A stretch of 64,000 bases of DNA, taken from NCBI GenBank assembly GCA_045588575.1, contig JAZNEJ010000008.1:1-64000 (forward strand), written 5' to 3'. Each line of letters opens with the position of its first letter. Position 1 is the stretch's first letter. This document shows, one piece after another, positions 41,191-49,633 of the stretch. This stretch comes from RGIG5299 sp045588575. GTDB lineage: Bacteria; Bacillota; Clostridia; Oscillospirales; RGIG5299. The notes beneath the pieces were generated by a model, which searched no databases, was not told the DNA's origin, and was given only the letters and a program-made list of their open reading frames with translations. The position numbers were made by a program, and so were the translations under genes.

Positions 41191-41871
41191 ATGTTTTCTT
41201 TTTTGGGATTAACCTTCGGTTTTCTTTTTCTCGCTCTTTATCTTTCGGGCAAAAGCTCTTTCCCCAAGCCGCTTTCAAAGGAGGATGAGGAAAAATATAT
41301 TGAGGCTATGCTTGCGGGCGATAAAAAGGCTCGTTCAATTTTAATAGAACGGAATTTAAGGCTCGTTGCGCATATCGTTAAAAAATATTACTCCTCAAAC
41401 GAAAACTCCGACGACCTCGTTTCAATAGGAACGATAGGACTTATCAAGGGAATTGACAGCTATAAGGGAGGTAAAAACACCCGTCTTGCAACCTATGCGT
41501 CGAGATGCATTGAAAACGAAATTTTAATGTATTTCCGAGCCCTTAAAAAAAATTCCAACGAGGTTTCGCTTGAAGAAACGATTGATACCGACAAAGACGG
41601 AAACTCACTTTCGCTTATCGACGTTCTTTCGGTTGAGGATACGATTTCAGATGACCTTTATATAAAATTTCAAACCGAAAAGCTGCAAAAAGCGGTTTGC
41701 GAAAAGTTAGACGAAAGAGAACGGAAAATAATTTCACTCCGCTACGGCTTAACCGGCAACGTTCCTTTAACTCAACGGGAAACGGCAAAAAAGCTTAACA
41801 TTTCAAGAAGCTACGTTTCGAGAATTGAAAAGAAAGCTCTCGCCGTAATTAAAGAAGAAATAATGAATTAA
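41191..41871 (+). CDS. sigK: Sporulation sigma factor sigma-K
   Basis: The late mother-cell sigma factor, 226 aa, intact. The short hydrophobic pro-sequence (MFSFLGLTFGFLFLALYLSG) precedes SSFPKPLSKEDEEKYI, as in pro-sigma-K. Region 2 is NLRLVAHIVKKYY...DLVSIGTIGLIKGI and RLATYASRCIENEILMYFR. Region 4 ends with the helix-turn-helix TQRETAKKLNISRSYVSRIEKKAL. AGAGGTG precedes the ATG at 41191. The gene is not split by a skin element. It is divergent from the small terminase gene. Confidence 0.92.
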   Translation: MFSFLGLTFGFLFLALYLSGKSSFPKPLSKEDEEKYIEAMLAGDKKARSILIERNLRLVAHIVKKYYSSNENSDDLVSIGTIGLIKGIDSYKGGKNTRLATYASRCIENEILMYFRALKKNSNEVSLEETIDTDKDGNSLSLIDVLSVEDTISDDLYIKFQTEKLQKAVCEKLDERERKIISLRYGLTGNVPLTQRETAKKLNISRSYVSRIEKKALAVIKEEIMN

Positions 41872-41910
41872 AAGCTTTTTATTTGAGAAAACTGTTTACG
41901 GGTGATTTTT

Positions 41911-43497
41911 TTGAAGCGCAGACTTTTTTTCTCAATTTCTCTTCTCTTTGCTTTTTGTTCAATTACCGTTACACGCCTTTTTTTAATAGCCTTTTCATCG
42001 GGAGAAGGGCTGAAAAACGCCGCCTTTTCACAGCAAACCTCTTCGGTTATTTACTACACCTCACGTGCGGTTATAACCGACTGCAACGGCGCTTTTCTAA
42101 CCGACTCCGAAAGCTCTCTTCTGGGGGTTGTAAGCCTTCCCGAATATTCGGGTGGCGTTACCTTTGAAGAAAAATACAACGACTATTTTAACAGTTGCGC
42201 GAAAAACCGTACCGTTGCCATTTTGCCGGTTTTATCGGCTGAAAAGAATGCAAGGGGCGTTTTTTCCTTTAAAACCTTAACCAGATATTCCAAAAATCAG
42301 CTTGCCACTCATCTTATAGGCTCTCTAAACGAAAACGGCGACGGCGTTTCGGGGCTTGAATACGCCTTTAATTCTTTTTTCCGAAAAAATGAAAAAAAGT
42401 TTACCGTTTCATATCTTTCAAACTCGCTCGGCTATTTGATTTCGGGTAAAACGGTTTCGGTTTCGGGTGATGCAACGCCTTCCGCCGACCGTCTTATTTT
42501 GACAATCGACGAAAGGTTTCAAAAAATAGCCGAGGAAGCTTCAAAAAGCATTAAAAGCGGCGCCGTTATAGTAACCGACGTTAAAACGGGTGAAATAAAA
42601 GCCATGGTGAGCAAGCCCTATTATCATCCCTACGAAATGGGTGATGCGCTTGAAACGGAAGGGGCGCTCGTTAACAAATGTCTTAACGCTTTCAACGCAG
42701 GCTCTGCCTTTAAGCTTTTAACTCTTTGCGCCTTTTTGGAAAACGGAAATTCCGAATTTCATTATGAATGCGACGGCGTTTGCGAGCTTGACAATCTTTC
42801 AATAGGGTGCTACCGCCAAAAAAGCCACGGGATTTTAGATATTCCATCGGCTCTTTCCGCCTCCTGTAACGGATTTTTTATTATGATGGGCATTAAAAAC
42901 GGGGCAAGCTCGCTTTTCGAGAATGGCAAAGCCTTTGGCTTTGGCGAAAAAACGCCGCTTGCCGAAAATTTTTACTCATCGGCAGGCTATTTTCCAACTC
43001 TTGAAGAGCTTAAAAAAGACTACGAGCTTGCAAACGTTTCAATGGGACAGGGAAAGCTTTTGGTTACGCCCGTTCAAATTGCATCGCTTACTCAAACAAT
43101 TGCAAACGGCGGAATAAAAAAACCGCTTTCGGTTGTTTTGGGTAAAACCGAAAACGGAGTTTTCACCGAGGACAGCGTTCACGCCGCCCCCGAAAGCCGC
43201 ATTATTTCGGAAAAAACGGCGGCTTACGTTGCAAACTGTATGCGTGAGGTTTCGCTAAACGGCACGGGCAAAAAAGCAAATCCCTCCTGCGGCTCGGGAA
43301 CAAAAACCTCAACCGCCGAAACGGGAATTATAAACGAAAACGGGAAAAACGTTATTCAAAGCTGGATTACCGGCTTTTTTCCAAGTGAAGCTCCCGCCTA
43401 TACCATAACCGTTTTGGTTGAAAACACCGACCCCACCGTTACCAACACTTCTCCCGTTTTTAAAGAAATTGCCGAGAAAATTTCAGCTCTTTCTTAA
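41911..43497 (+). CDS. Class B penicillin-binding protein (transpeptidase) with KTS motif
   Basis: A 528-aa membrane-anchored transpeptidase with an N-terminal helix (residues 3-25), a dimerisation domain, and the transpeptidase domain. The active-site motifs are SAFK (the SxxK serine in AFNAGSAFKLL), SCN in SALSASCNGFF, and KTS in GTKTSTAET where KTG is the rule. The catalytic Ser and Lys are present. The TTG at 41911 has GGTGA upstream. It is 39 bases from sigK, so it may work in spore cortex or septum synthesis; this is inference from context. Confidence 0.87.
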   Translation: MKRRLFFSISLLFAFCSITVTRLFLIAFSSGEGLKNAAFSQQTSSVIYYTSRAVITDCNGAFLTDSESSLLGVVSLPEYSGGVTFEEKYNDYFNSCAKNRTVAILPVLSAEKNARGVFSFKTLTRYSKNQLATHLIGSLNENGDGVSGLEYAFNSFFRKNEKKFTVSYLSNSLGYLISGKTVSVSGDATPSADRLILTIDERFQKIAEEASKSIKSGAVIVTDVKTGEIKAMVSKPYYHPYEMGDALETEGALVNKCLNAFNAGSAFKLLTLCAFLENGNSEFHYECDGVCELDNLSIGCYRQKSHGILDIPSALSASCNGFFIMMGIKNGASSLFENGKAFGFGEKTPLAENFYSSAGYFPTLEELKKDYELANVSMGQGKLLVTPVQIASLTQTIANGGIKKPLSVVLGKTENGVFTEDSVHAAPESRIISEKTAAYVANCMREVSLNGTGKKANPSCGSGTKTSTAETGIINENGKNVIQSWITGFFPSEAPAYTITVLVENTDPTVTNTSPVFKEIAEKISALS

Positions 43498-43521
43498 CTT
43501 GAAAAATTTTTTCTCTTTATA

Positions 43522-43550
43522 TTGACAAAATACGCAAAATATATTAAAAT
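43522..43550 (+). promoter_or_regulatory. Sigma-A promoter of metK
   Basis: TTGACA and TAAAAT with a 17-base spacer, about 30 bases before the riboswitch. Confidence 0.65.
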
Positions 43551-43580
43551 AATTGCAACTTGAATTTAATATATAAAAAC

Positions 43581-43676
43581 TCTTATCGAGAGAGGCTGAG
43601 GGACAGGCCCTGTGAAGCCCGGCAACCTGCTTTTTGGCAAGGTGCTAATTCCTGTGGCTTTTTGCCTTAGATGAGA
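43581..43676 (+). ncRNA. SAM-I (S-box) riboswitch
   Basis: The class I SAM riboswitch that turns off methionine-cycle genes when SAM is abundant. The closing helix is TCTTATC / GATGAGA. The conserved core reads GAGAGGCTGAGGGAC, then GGCCCTGTGAAGCCCGGCAACC, then GGTGCTAATTCC. A terminator follows directly at 43687-43715, so control is by premature termination. It governs metK. Confidence 0.96.
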
Positions 43677-43686
43677 CGAATTTTTT

Positions 43687-43715
43687 TCTCCGTCCTTTAA
43701 GGCGGAGATTTTTTA
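43687..43715 (+). terminator. Riboswitch-controlled terminator before metK
   Basis: A stem TCTCCG / CGGAGA continued with CC/GG around a TTTAA loop, followed by TTTTTTAT. It forms when SAM is bound to the upstream riboswitch. Confidence 0.85.
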
Positions 43716-43749
43716 TGTTGCCGAATTTTTTCGGCGAAGGGAGCTTAAA

Positions 43750-44925
43750 ATGAACAGAAAATTATTTACCTCGGAATCGGTTACCGAAGGACATCCCGAC
43801 AAAGTTTGCGACAGAATTTCCGATTCTGTTTTAGATGAAATTATCGCCAAGGACCCTTTGGCAAGAGTTGCCTGCGAAACAACCTGCACCACGGGTCTTA
43901 TTAACGTTTTCGGTGAAATAACGGCAAATTGCGAGTTTGACGTTCCTTCAATCGTAAGAAGAGTGTTGGACGATATCGGTTATAACAACGAATCCTACGG
44001 TTTTACCGCCGAAAATTCCATGATTGTAACCTCTATTGACGAACAGTCGAGAGATATCTCCTCGGGCGTTACCAACGCTCTTGAAGGAAGAGATAAGGGC
44101 GAAGAGGAGCTTGGTGCGGGCGACCAAGGAATGATGTTCGGCTATGCCTGCGACGAAACTCCCGAGCTTATGCCCATGCCCATTCAAAAAGCTCACGAGC
44201 TTGCAAAGCAGCTTGCCAAGGTCAGAAAAAACAAAACCGTTCCCTTCTTACGTCCCGACGGAAAAACGCAGGTTACCGTTGAATACGACGGAAACGGAAA
44301 TACCGCAAGAATAGATACGATTGTTGTTTCCACCCAACACGACGAAAACATTACCAACGCCGAAATTGAAGAGGCAATTAAAAACGAGGTAATCTTCAAG
44401 GTGTTTGATAACGGACTTCTTGATAAAAACACCAAATATTTCATAAATCCCTCGGGCAGATTCGTAATCGGCGGCCCCGTTGGCGACGCAGGCCTTACGG
44501 GCAGAAAAATAATAGTTGATACCTACGGCGGAATGGGCAGCCACGGCGGCGGCGCATTCTCGGGTAAAGACCCCACAAAAGTCGACAGAAGCGGAGCCTA
44601 CGCCGCAAGAAACATTGCGAAAACAGTTGTTGCCTCCGGCCTTGCAAAGCGCTGTGAGGTGCAAATTGCCTACGCAATCGGCGTTGCGAATCCCGTTTCG
44701 GTTTCGGTTAACACCTTCGGCACAGGCGTTGTTTCCGATTTCAAGATTGCAGACGCCGTAAACGAGGTTTACGACCTTCGTCCCGGTGAAATAATTAAAT
44801 ATTTCGACCTCTTAAAGCCAATTTACGCTCCCCTTTCGGCTTACGGACATATGGGCAGAGAGGACCTCGGCGTTTCTTTTGAAAAAATAACCAAAAAAGA
44901 AGCGCTCTTAAAAGCAATAAAATAA
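43750..44925 (+). CDS. metK: S-adenosylmethionine synthase
   Basis: Makes SAM from methionine and ATP, 391 aa. Family signatures are TSESVTEGHPDKVCD at the N-terminus, GAGDQGMMFGYA (ATP-binding hexapeptide) near residue 120 and the P-loop-like GGGAFSGKDPTKVDRSGAYA near residue 270. The catalytic and metal residues appear complete. A GAAGGGAG precedes the ATG. Expression is under the SAM-I riboswitch upstream. Confidence 0.97.
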   Translation: MNRKLFTSESVTEGHPDKVCDRISDSVLDEIIAKDPLARVACETTCTTGLINVFGEITANCEFDVPSIVRRVLDDIGYNNESYGFTAENSMIVTSIDEQSRDISSGVTNALEGRDKGEEELGAGDQGMMFGYACDETPELMPMPIQKAHELAKQLAKVRKNKTVPFLRPDGKTQVTVEYDGNGNTARIDTIVVSTQHDENITNAEIEEAIKNEVIFKVFDNGLLDKNTKYFINPSGRFVIGGPVGDAGLTGRKIIVDTYGGMGSHGGGAFSGKDPTKVDRSGAYAARNIAKTVVASGLAKRCEVQIAYAIGVANPVSVSVNTFGTGVVSDFKIADAVNEVYDLRPGEIIKYFDLLKPIYAPLSAYGHMGREDLGVSFEKITKKEALLKAIK

Positions 44926-44962
44926 TTTCGAAACATATACTAAATGAAACGGAGTAATTCCC

Positions 44963-46783
44963 TTGATAAGAAACGATATAAGAAACATTGCAATCATCGC
45001 CCACGTTGACCACGGCAAAACAACATTGGTTGACGTTCTTTTAAAGCAATCCGGCGTTTTCCGCGATAATCAGGTTGTTGCCGAAAGAGTTATGGATAAT
45101 AACGACCTTGAAAAAGAAAGAGGCATTACAATTCTTTCGAAAAATACCGCAATCACCTATAAAGACGTTAAAATAAACGTTATAGACACCCCCGGACACG
45201 CCGATTTCGGCGGCGAGGTTGAGCGAGTTTTAAAAATGGTCAGCGGCGTTTTGCTTTTGGTTGACGCAGCCGAAGGCCCCATGCCTCAAACCCGTTTCGT
45301 TTTGCAAAAGGCTCTCGACCTTAACTTAAAGGTCATTGTCGTAATCAACAAGGTTGATAAGCCCGATGCCCGAATTGCCGAAGTGCACGACGAGGTTTTA
45401 GAGCTTTTCCTTGAGCTTAACGCAACCGTTGAGCAGCTTGACAGTCCCTTCATTTTCTGCTCGGGCAGAAGCGGCACGGCATCTTATCTTCCCGATAAGC
45501 AAACCGAAGATATGACTCCCCTTTTTGACACCATAATAAATTACATAGACCCGCCCGAAGGCGACGAAACCGCTCCCTTACAAATGCTCGTTTCGGCGCT
45601 TGATTATTCCGAATATGTCGGAAGAATCGGTGTAGGGCGAATTGAAAGAGGCGTTTTAAAAGCTAATACCGACGTTATGGTTTGCAACTACCACGGCGAA
45701 AGCGCTCCCTACAAAGCAAGAATAAACACCGTTTCGCAGTTCAGCGGATTGGGAAAGGCCGACGTTACCTCGGCAACGGTTGGCGATATCGTTTCTTTCT
45801 CAGGCATTGAAAACCTCACGATAGGCGATACCATTTGCGACCCCGCAGATGCAACTCCCATAACCTTCGTTAAAATTTCCGAGCCCACCGTTGAAATGAA
45901 CTTTATGGTTAACGACAGCCCCTTTGCCGGAAGAGAAGGCAAATTCGTAACCTCACGCCACCTTCGCGAGCGTCTTAATAAGGAGCTTTTGAAGGATGTT
46001 TCCTTAAAGGTCTTTGAAACCGATTCAACCGAATGCTTCAAGGTAATGGGCAGAGGTGAAATGCATCTTTCAATTTTAATTGAAACGATGAGAAGAGAGG
46101 GTTACGAATTTCAGGTTTCAAGCCCAACTGTTATAATAAAAGAAATAGACGGCGTTAAATGCGAGCCCGTTGAAGAGCTTACCGCCGACGTTCCCGACGA
46201 ATACGTTGGCGCCGTTATTGAAAAGCTCGGCAGAAGAAAGGGCGAAATGGTTAACTCCGTTCCCATGGGCGGCAGAACACGTCTTACCTTCTACATTCCC
46301 TCAAGAGGTCTTTTCGGTTACAGAAACGAATTTTTAACCGATACTCACGGCAAGGGCATTTTAAACACCATTTTCCACAGCTACGAAGCTTACAAGGGCG
46401 AAATTCCCACCCGCTCCGTTGGCGCTTTAATTGCTTTCGAATCGGGCGAATCCATCACCTACGGTCTTTATAACGCGCAGGAAAGAGGCAAGCTCTTTAT
46501 CGGAGCAGGCGTTCCCGTTTACGCAGGTATGGTTGTAGGCTATTCTCCCAAGGGCGACGATATTGCGGTTAACGTTTGCAAGAAAAAGCAACAAACCAAT
46601 ATGCGTGCCGCAGGTAAAGACGACGCTCTCCGTTTGGTGCCCCACGTTAAATTAAGCTTGGAAGAAAGCTTGGAGTTTATGTCGGACGACGAGCTTTTAG
46701 AGGTAACTCCCAAGAACATAAGAATCCGCAAAAGAATTTTAGACCACGCAGAAAGAATGAGAGCAATAGCTCACAAGAAATAA
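44963..46783 (+). CDS. typA: Ribosome-associated GTPase TypA/BipA
   Basis: A translational GTPase acting on 50S subunit assembly, especially at low temperature, 606 aa. G-motifs in order are G1 AHVDHGKTT, G2 ERGITI, G3 DTPGHADFGGEV, G4 NKVDKPDA and G5 in CSGRSGTA. The EF-G-like domains III and V and the BipA-specific C-terminal domain follow. The TTG start has GGAG 9 bases upstream. It is followed by an unrelated PII-like and antiporter pair. Confidence 0.96.
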   Translation: MIRNDIRNIAIIAHVDHGKTTLVDVLLKQSGVFRDNQVVAERVMDNNDLEKERGITILSKNTAITYKDVKINVIDTPGHADFGGEVERVLKMVSGVLLLVDAAEGPMPQTRFVLQKALDLNLKVIVVINKVDKPDARIAEVHDEVLELFLELNATVEQLDSPFIFCSGRSGTASYLPDKQTEDMTPLFDTIINYIDPPEGDETAPLQMLVSALDYSEYVGRIGVGRIERGVLKANTDVMVCNYHGESAPYKARINTVSQFSGLGKADVTSATVGDIVSFSGIENLTIGDTICDPADATPITFVKISEPTVEMNFMVNDSPFAGREGKFVTSRHLRERLNKELLKDVSLKVFETDSTECFKVMGRGEMHLSILIETMRREGYEFQVSSPTVIIKEIDGVKCEPVEELTADVPDEYVGAVIEKLGRRKGEMVNSVPMGGRTRLTFYIPSRGLFGYRNEFLTDTHGKGILNTIFHSYEAYKGEIPTRSVGALIAFESGESITYGLYNAQERGKLFIGAGVPVYAGMVVGYSPKGDDIAVNVCKKKQQTNMRAAGKDDALRLVPHVKLSLEESLEFMSDDELLEVTPKNIRIRKRILDHAERMRAIAHKK

Positions 46784-46796
46784 GGAGTGAATTTTT

Positions 46797-47132
46797 ATGA
46801 TAATGGCAGTAATCGTTCTCAATAATTTAGATTGTCTTGAAAAGCTTTTACAGGAATTAACCACACACGGCTTTTCCGGCGCAACCATATTGGAATCAAC
46901 CGGTATGGCTCACGCTCTTAACAACGAAGATGACCTCGGCTTTATAAGTGCTTTCCGCGCTCTTTTGAATCCCGAAAGAGAAAAGAGTAAAACCATATTT
47001 ACCGTTATTGAAGATTCAAAATTCGAAGAGCTTGCAAAAATTGTAAACGACGTTACCGGCGGTTTGGATAAGCCCGACAGCGGCATTATCTTCTCGCTCC
47101 CCGTAAGCAAGTGGGAGGGTTTCAAACACTGA
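46797..47132 (+). CDS. PII-like signalling protein
   Basis: A 111-aa protein of the PII-like ferredoxin fold. The N-terminal strand MAVIVLNNLDCLEKLLQEL and helix, then GFSGATILESTGMAH, parallel the beta-alpha-beta of PII/GlnK and related groups. The later KTIFTVIEDSKFEELAKIVND fits the second repeat. The classic PII T-loop uridylylation site is absent. It overlaps nothing but is one base before the antiporter gene, so it probably binds a nucleotide and gates that transporter, which is inference from pairing. Confidence 0.75.
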   Translation: MIMAVIVLNNLDCLEKLLQELTTHGFSGATILESTGMAHALNNEDDLGFISAFRALLNPEREKSKTIFTVIEDSKFEELAKIVNDVTGGLDKPDSGIIFSLPVSKWEGFKH

Positions 47133-47133
47133 T

Positions 47134-48375
47134 ATGAGTGCCGCTCTTCAAACCCTTTTCGGCATATCTCTTTTGCTCGCGGCGTCTCTTGCCGCAGGCA
47201 GAATTGCAAAGCTGGTAAATCTGCCAAACGTTACGGCTTATCTCATTACAGGTCTTTTAATCGGTCCTTACTGCTGTAATTTTATAAGTGAATCGGTCGT
47301 CGAAAGCTTCTCGCTTATAACCACCGTCGCCCTCGGCTTTATAGCCTTTTCAATAGGCGGCGAATTCAAAATCGAAAACATTAAAAGAATAGGAAAAAAA
47401 GTTGTTACAATAACCTTTTTCCAAGCTCTCACAACGGTTTTATTCGTCGATATAGGGCTTTTCGTTCTTGCCGCTTTTAACGTGCTTCATATTTCCGAGG
47501 CAATTATTTTGGGCGCAATTGCAACCGCAACCGCTCCCGCCGCAACGGTAATGGTAGTTAAGCAATATAAGGCCAAAGGTCCCGTTAGCGAGGCGCTTTT
47601 GCCCGTCGTTGCCTTAGACGATGCCATCGGCTTGATTGTTTTTGCAATTTCACACTCAATTGCAGCCGCAATTTATAAGCCCGAAACACAAATAAGCGTG
47701 AAAACAATTATTATAGACCCTCTTTTAGAAATAGTTATTTCTCTTGCCGTCGGCTTTGTTTTGGGCTTGCTTTTGGCGATAATTATAAAATTTTTCCACT
47801 CAAGAGGAAACAAGCTTTCGCTTATGTTGGTTTGCGTTTTCCTTTGCGTAGGCGCATCTATTGCCTTTAAGGAATTCTGGAACATCTCGCTTTCATCTCT
47901 TCTTCTTTGTATGATGGCCGGCGCAACCTTTACCAATTTAAGAACCGACTCAATCGAAAACACCGCGCTTTTAGACCGCTGGGCAACTCCCGTTTTAATT
48001 TTGTTCTTCGCTCTTTCGGGCGCAGAGCTTAACGTGGGCATTATAGCCGGTGTAGGCGTTGTTGGAATTGTTTATCTCTTAACACGTTGCGCAGGCAAAT
48101 GGTTTGGCGCTTGGCTCGGCGCAACCGTTACCAAATCCGATAATAACATAAGAAAATATCTCGGCGTTGCACTCTTCCCTCAGGCAGGCGTTGCAATTGG
48201 TATGGCTCAAATTATAGCAACCGATTTCCCCGAAATTTCGCAAACAATCACAACCGTTGTTCTTTGCGCAACCTTAATTTACGAGCTTTTCGGTCCCGTG
48301 CTTACAAAAATTGCGCTTCAAAAAGCGGGTGAAATCGAAAAGGCGCCCAAAAAATTCAAGAAAAAAGAAAAATAA
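47134..48375 (+). CDS. CPA2-type cation/proton antiporter
   Basis: A 413-aa integral membrane protein with about 12 helices. The first helices are LFGISLLLAASLAAGRIAKL and NVTAYLITGLLIGPY. The core TM5-like segment GAIATATAPAATVMVVKQ and the following ALDDAIGLIVFAIS (the Asp-Asp pair typical of electrogenic antiporters) identify the CPA2/KefB-NapA fold. The C-terminus is short and Lys-rich, so no RCK/TrkA domain is present. The paired PII-like gene likely replaces that regulation. The ion (Na+ or K+) is not clear. Confidence 0.87.
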   Translation: MSAALQTLFGISLLLAASLAAGRIAKLVNLPNVTAYLITGLLIGPYCCNFISESVVESFSLITTVALGFIAFSIGGEFKIENIKRIGKKVVTITFFQALTTVLFVDIGLFVLAAFNVLHISEAIILGAIATATAPAATVMVVKQYKAKGPVSEALLPVVALDDAIGLIVFAISHSIAAAIYKPETQISVKTIIIDPLLEIVISLAVGFVLGLLLAIIIKFFHSRGNKLSLMLVCVFLCVGASIAFKEFWNISLSSLLLCMMAGATFTNLRTDSIENTALLDRWATPVLILFFALSGAELNVGIIAGVGVVGIVYLLTRCAGKWFGAWLGATVTKSDNNIRKYLGVALFPQAGVAIGMAQIIATDFPEISQTITTVVLCATLIYELFGPVLTKIALQKAGEIEKAPKKFKKKEK

Positions 48376-48394
48376 AATATCTTTTTTAAAGTTA

Positions 48395-48438
48395 AGAAAA
48401 AAGCAAATCCGAAAAGTTTTGCTTTTTTCTCTTTTTTT
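48395..48438 (+). terminator. Terminator after the antiporter
   Basis: A thirteen base-pair stem AGAAAAAAGCAAA / TTTGCTTTTTTCT with a ten-base loop and a T-run. Confidence 0.8.
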
Positions 48439-48450
48439 ACAAAATCTTTA

Positions 48451-48478
48451 TTGACTTTTTCTCAATATAGTTTATAAT
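48451..48478 (+). promoter_or_regulatory. Sigma-A promoter of the isomerase-GH106 unit
   Basis: TTGACT and TATAAT separated by 16 bases, 44 bases before the isomerase ATG. I see no palindromic operator next to it. Confidence 0.6.
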
Positions 48479-48522
48479 TATAATTACGATACTAAACTCA
48501 TAGAAATAAGAGGTGTAATATT

Positions 48523-49572
48523 ATGTTAAAAGTCGAAACAAGTGCTGCAGCATGGTCTCCCTGTCCCGACAGATTCGTAACAGAAGGTTACCGTTCAAAC
48601 TGCTCTTGGGGTAAAGACGCTCTCGACCAGCTCACCAAAGTTAACGGTCTTACCGGTATCGGTGTAGGTTGGGGTTCTCTTTCCTCTAAAAATCCCGAAA
48701 TGACCGATTCCAAATTCATCAACGGCGGTTATATTTCAAGAGATGCATGGCCTCTTGCTCCCGTTGAAGACCTCGATTGGTTATTCAACTACTGTAAAGA
48801 AAAGAATCTCGGAATAGGCACCATCGCTCCCGATACATATCAGAGCCCGATTTTCAAAAACGGTACTTTAATGAACCGCGACCCCGCCATTCGTCGTCTT
48901 TTCATCGAACACATGAAGCAGGGTCTTGACCTTGCCGCTACCATCCCCGGCTGCGACGTTCTCGTTTGGCTCGCACACGACGGCTACGATTATCCCTTCG
49001 AGGATGATTACAGAGTAAGATGGGCTTGGCTTATCGAAGGCTTGCAGGAAATCTGCGAATACAACAAAAACGTTAAGGTTACCATCGAATATAAGGCTAA
49101 AGAGCCCAGAACCAGACAGTATATCTCCGACTACGGAAAATCTCTCTTAATCTGCAAAGAAACCAAAGCAGACAACCTCGGTGTTGTTGTTGATATCGGC
49201 CACTCTTTATTTGCAGGCGAGAATCCTTCCGAAGCAGTTGACATCGTAAGCTACTACGGCAAATTAAACCATATCCATATGAACGACAACTACAGAAGCT
49301 GGGACGACGACCTCTTCCCCGGTGCAATTCATTTCTGGGAAACTCTCGAAATGTTCTACGTTCTTAACAAATACAACTACGACGGTTGGTACAATATGGA
49401 CGTATGGCCCACCAGAGTTGACGGACATAAAATCGTTCAGGAAGGCATCGACAGAATTTATATGTTCGACCGCCTTGCAAAAACTCTCCCCATCGAAACC
49501 ATTACCAAAATGCAGGCAGAAAACGACACCATCGGAGTTCAGAAGCTCGTTCGCGAACTCACCATTAAATAA
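48523..49572 (+). CDS. Xylose isomerase-like TIM-barrel sugar isomerase/epimerase
   Basis: A 349-aa TIM-barrel protein of the AP endonuclease 2/sugar isomerase superfamily. Likely metal ligands are in VTIEYKAKEPR (Glu), VVVDIGHSLFAGE (Asp, His), LNHIHMNDNYRSWDDDLFPG (His, Asp) and WYNMDVWPTR (Asp). The same superfamily includes L-rhamnose isomerases of the non-RhaA type. The neighbouring GH106 makes L-rhamnose isomerase the most attractive guess; other ketose-aldose isomerases remain possible. The codon usage is strikingly C-ending, suggesting high expression. An AGAGGTG precedes the ATG. Confidence 0.82.
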   Translation: MLKVETSAAAWSPCPDRFVTEGYRSNCSWGKDALDQLTKVNGLTGIGVGWGSLSSKNPEMTDSKFINGGYISRDAWPLAPVEDLDWLFNYCKEKNLGIGTIAPDTYQSPIFKNGTLMNRDPAIRRLFIEHMKQGLDLAATIPGCDVLVWLAHDGYDYPFEDDYRVRWAWLIEGLQEICEYNKNVKVTIEYKAKEPRTRQYISDYGKSLLICKETKADNLGVVVDIGHSLFAGENPSEAVDIVSYYGKLNHIHMNDNYRSWDDDLFPGAIHFWETLEMFYVLNKYNYDGWYNMDVWPTRVDGHKIVQEGIDRIYMFDRLAKTLPIETITKMQAENDTIGVQKLVRELTIK

Positions 49573-49586
49573 TTTCATAGCTTAAA

Positions 49587-49619
49587 AAAGAAGCCCGAAT
49601 TTTATTTCGGGCTTTCTTT
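49587..49619 (+). terminator. Partial terminator between isomerase and GH106 genes
   Basis: A strong stem AAAGAAGCCCGAA / TTCGGGCTTTCTTT. It would lower, but may not abolish, readthrough into the GH106 gene, and fits strong isomerase and weaker hydrolase expression. Confidence 0.7.
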
Positions 49620-49633
49620 GAAAGGAAATTTAT

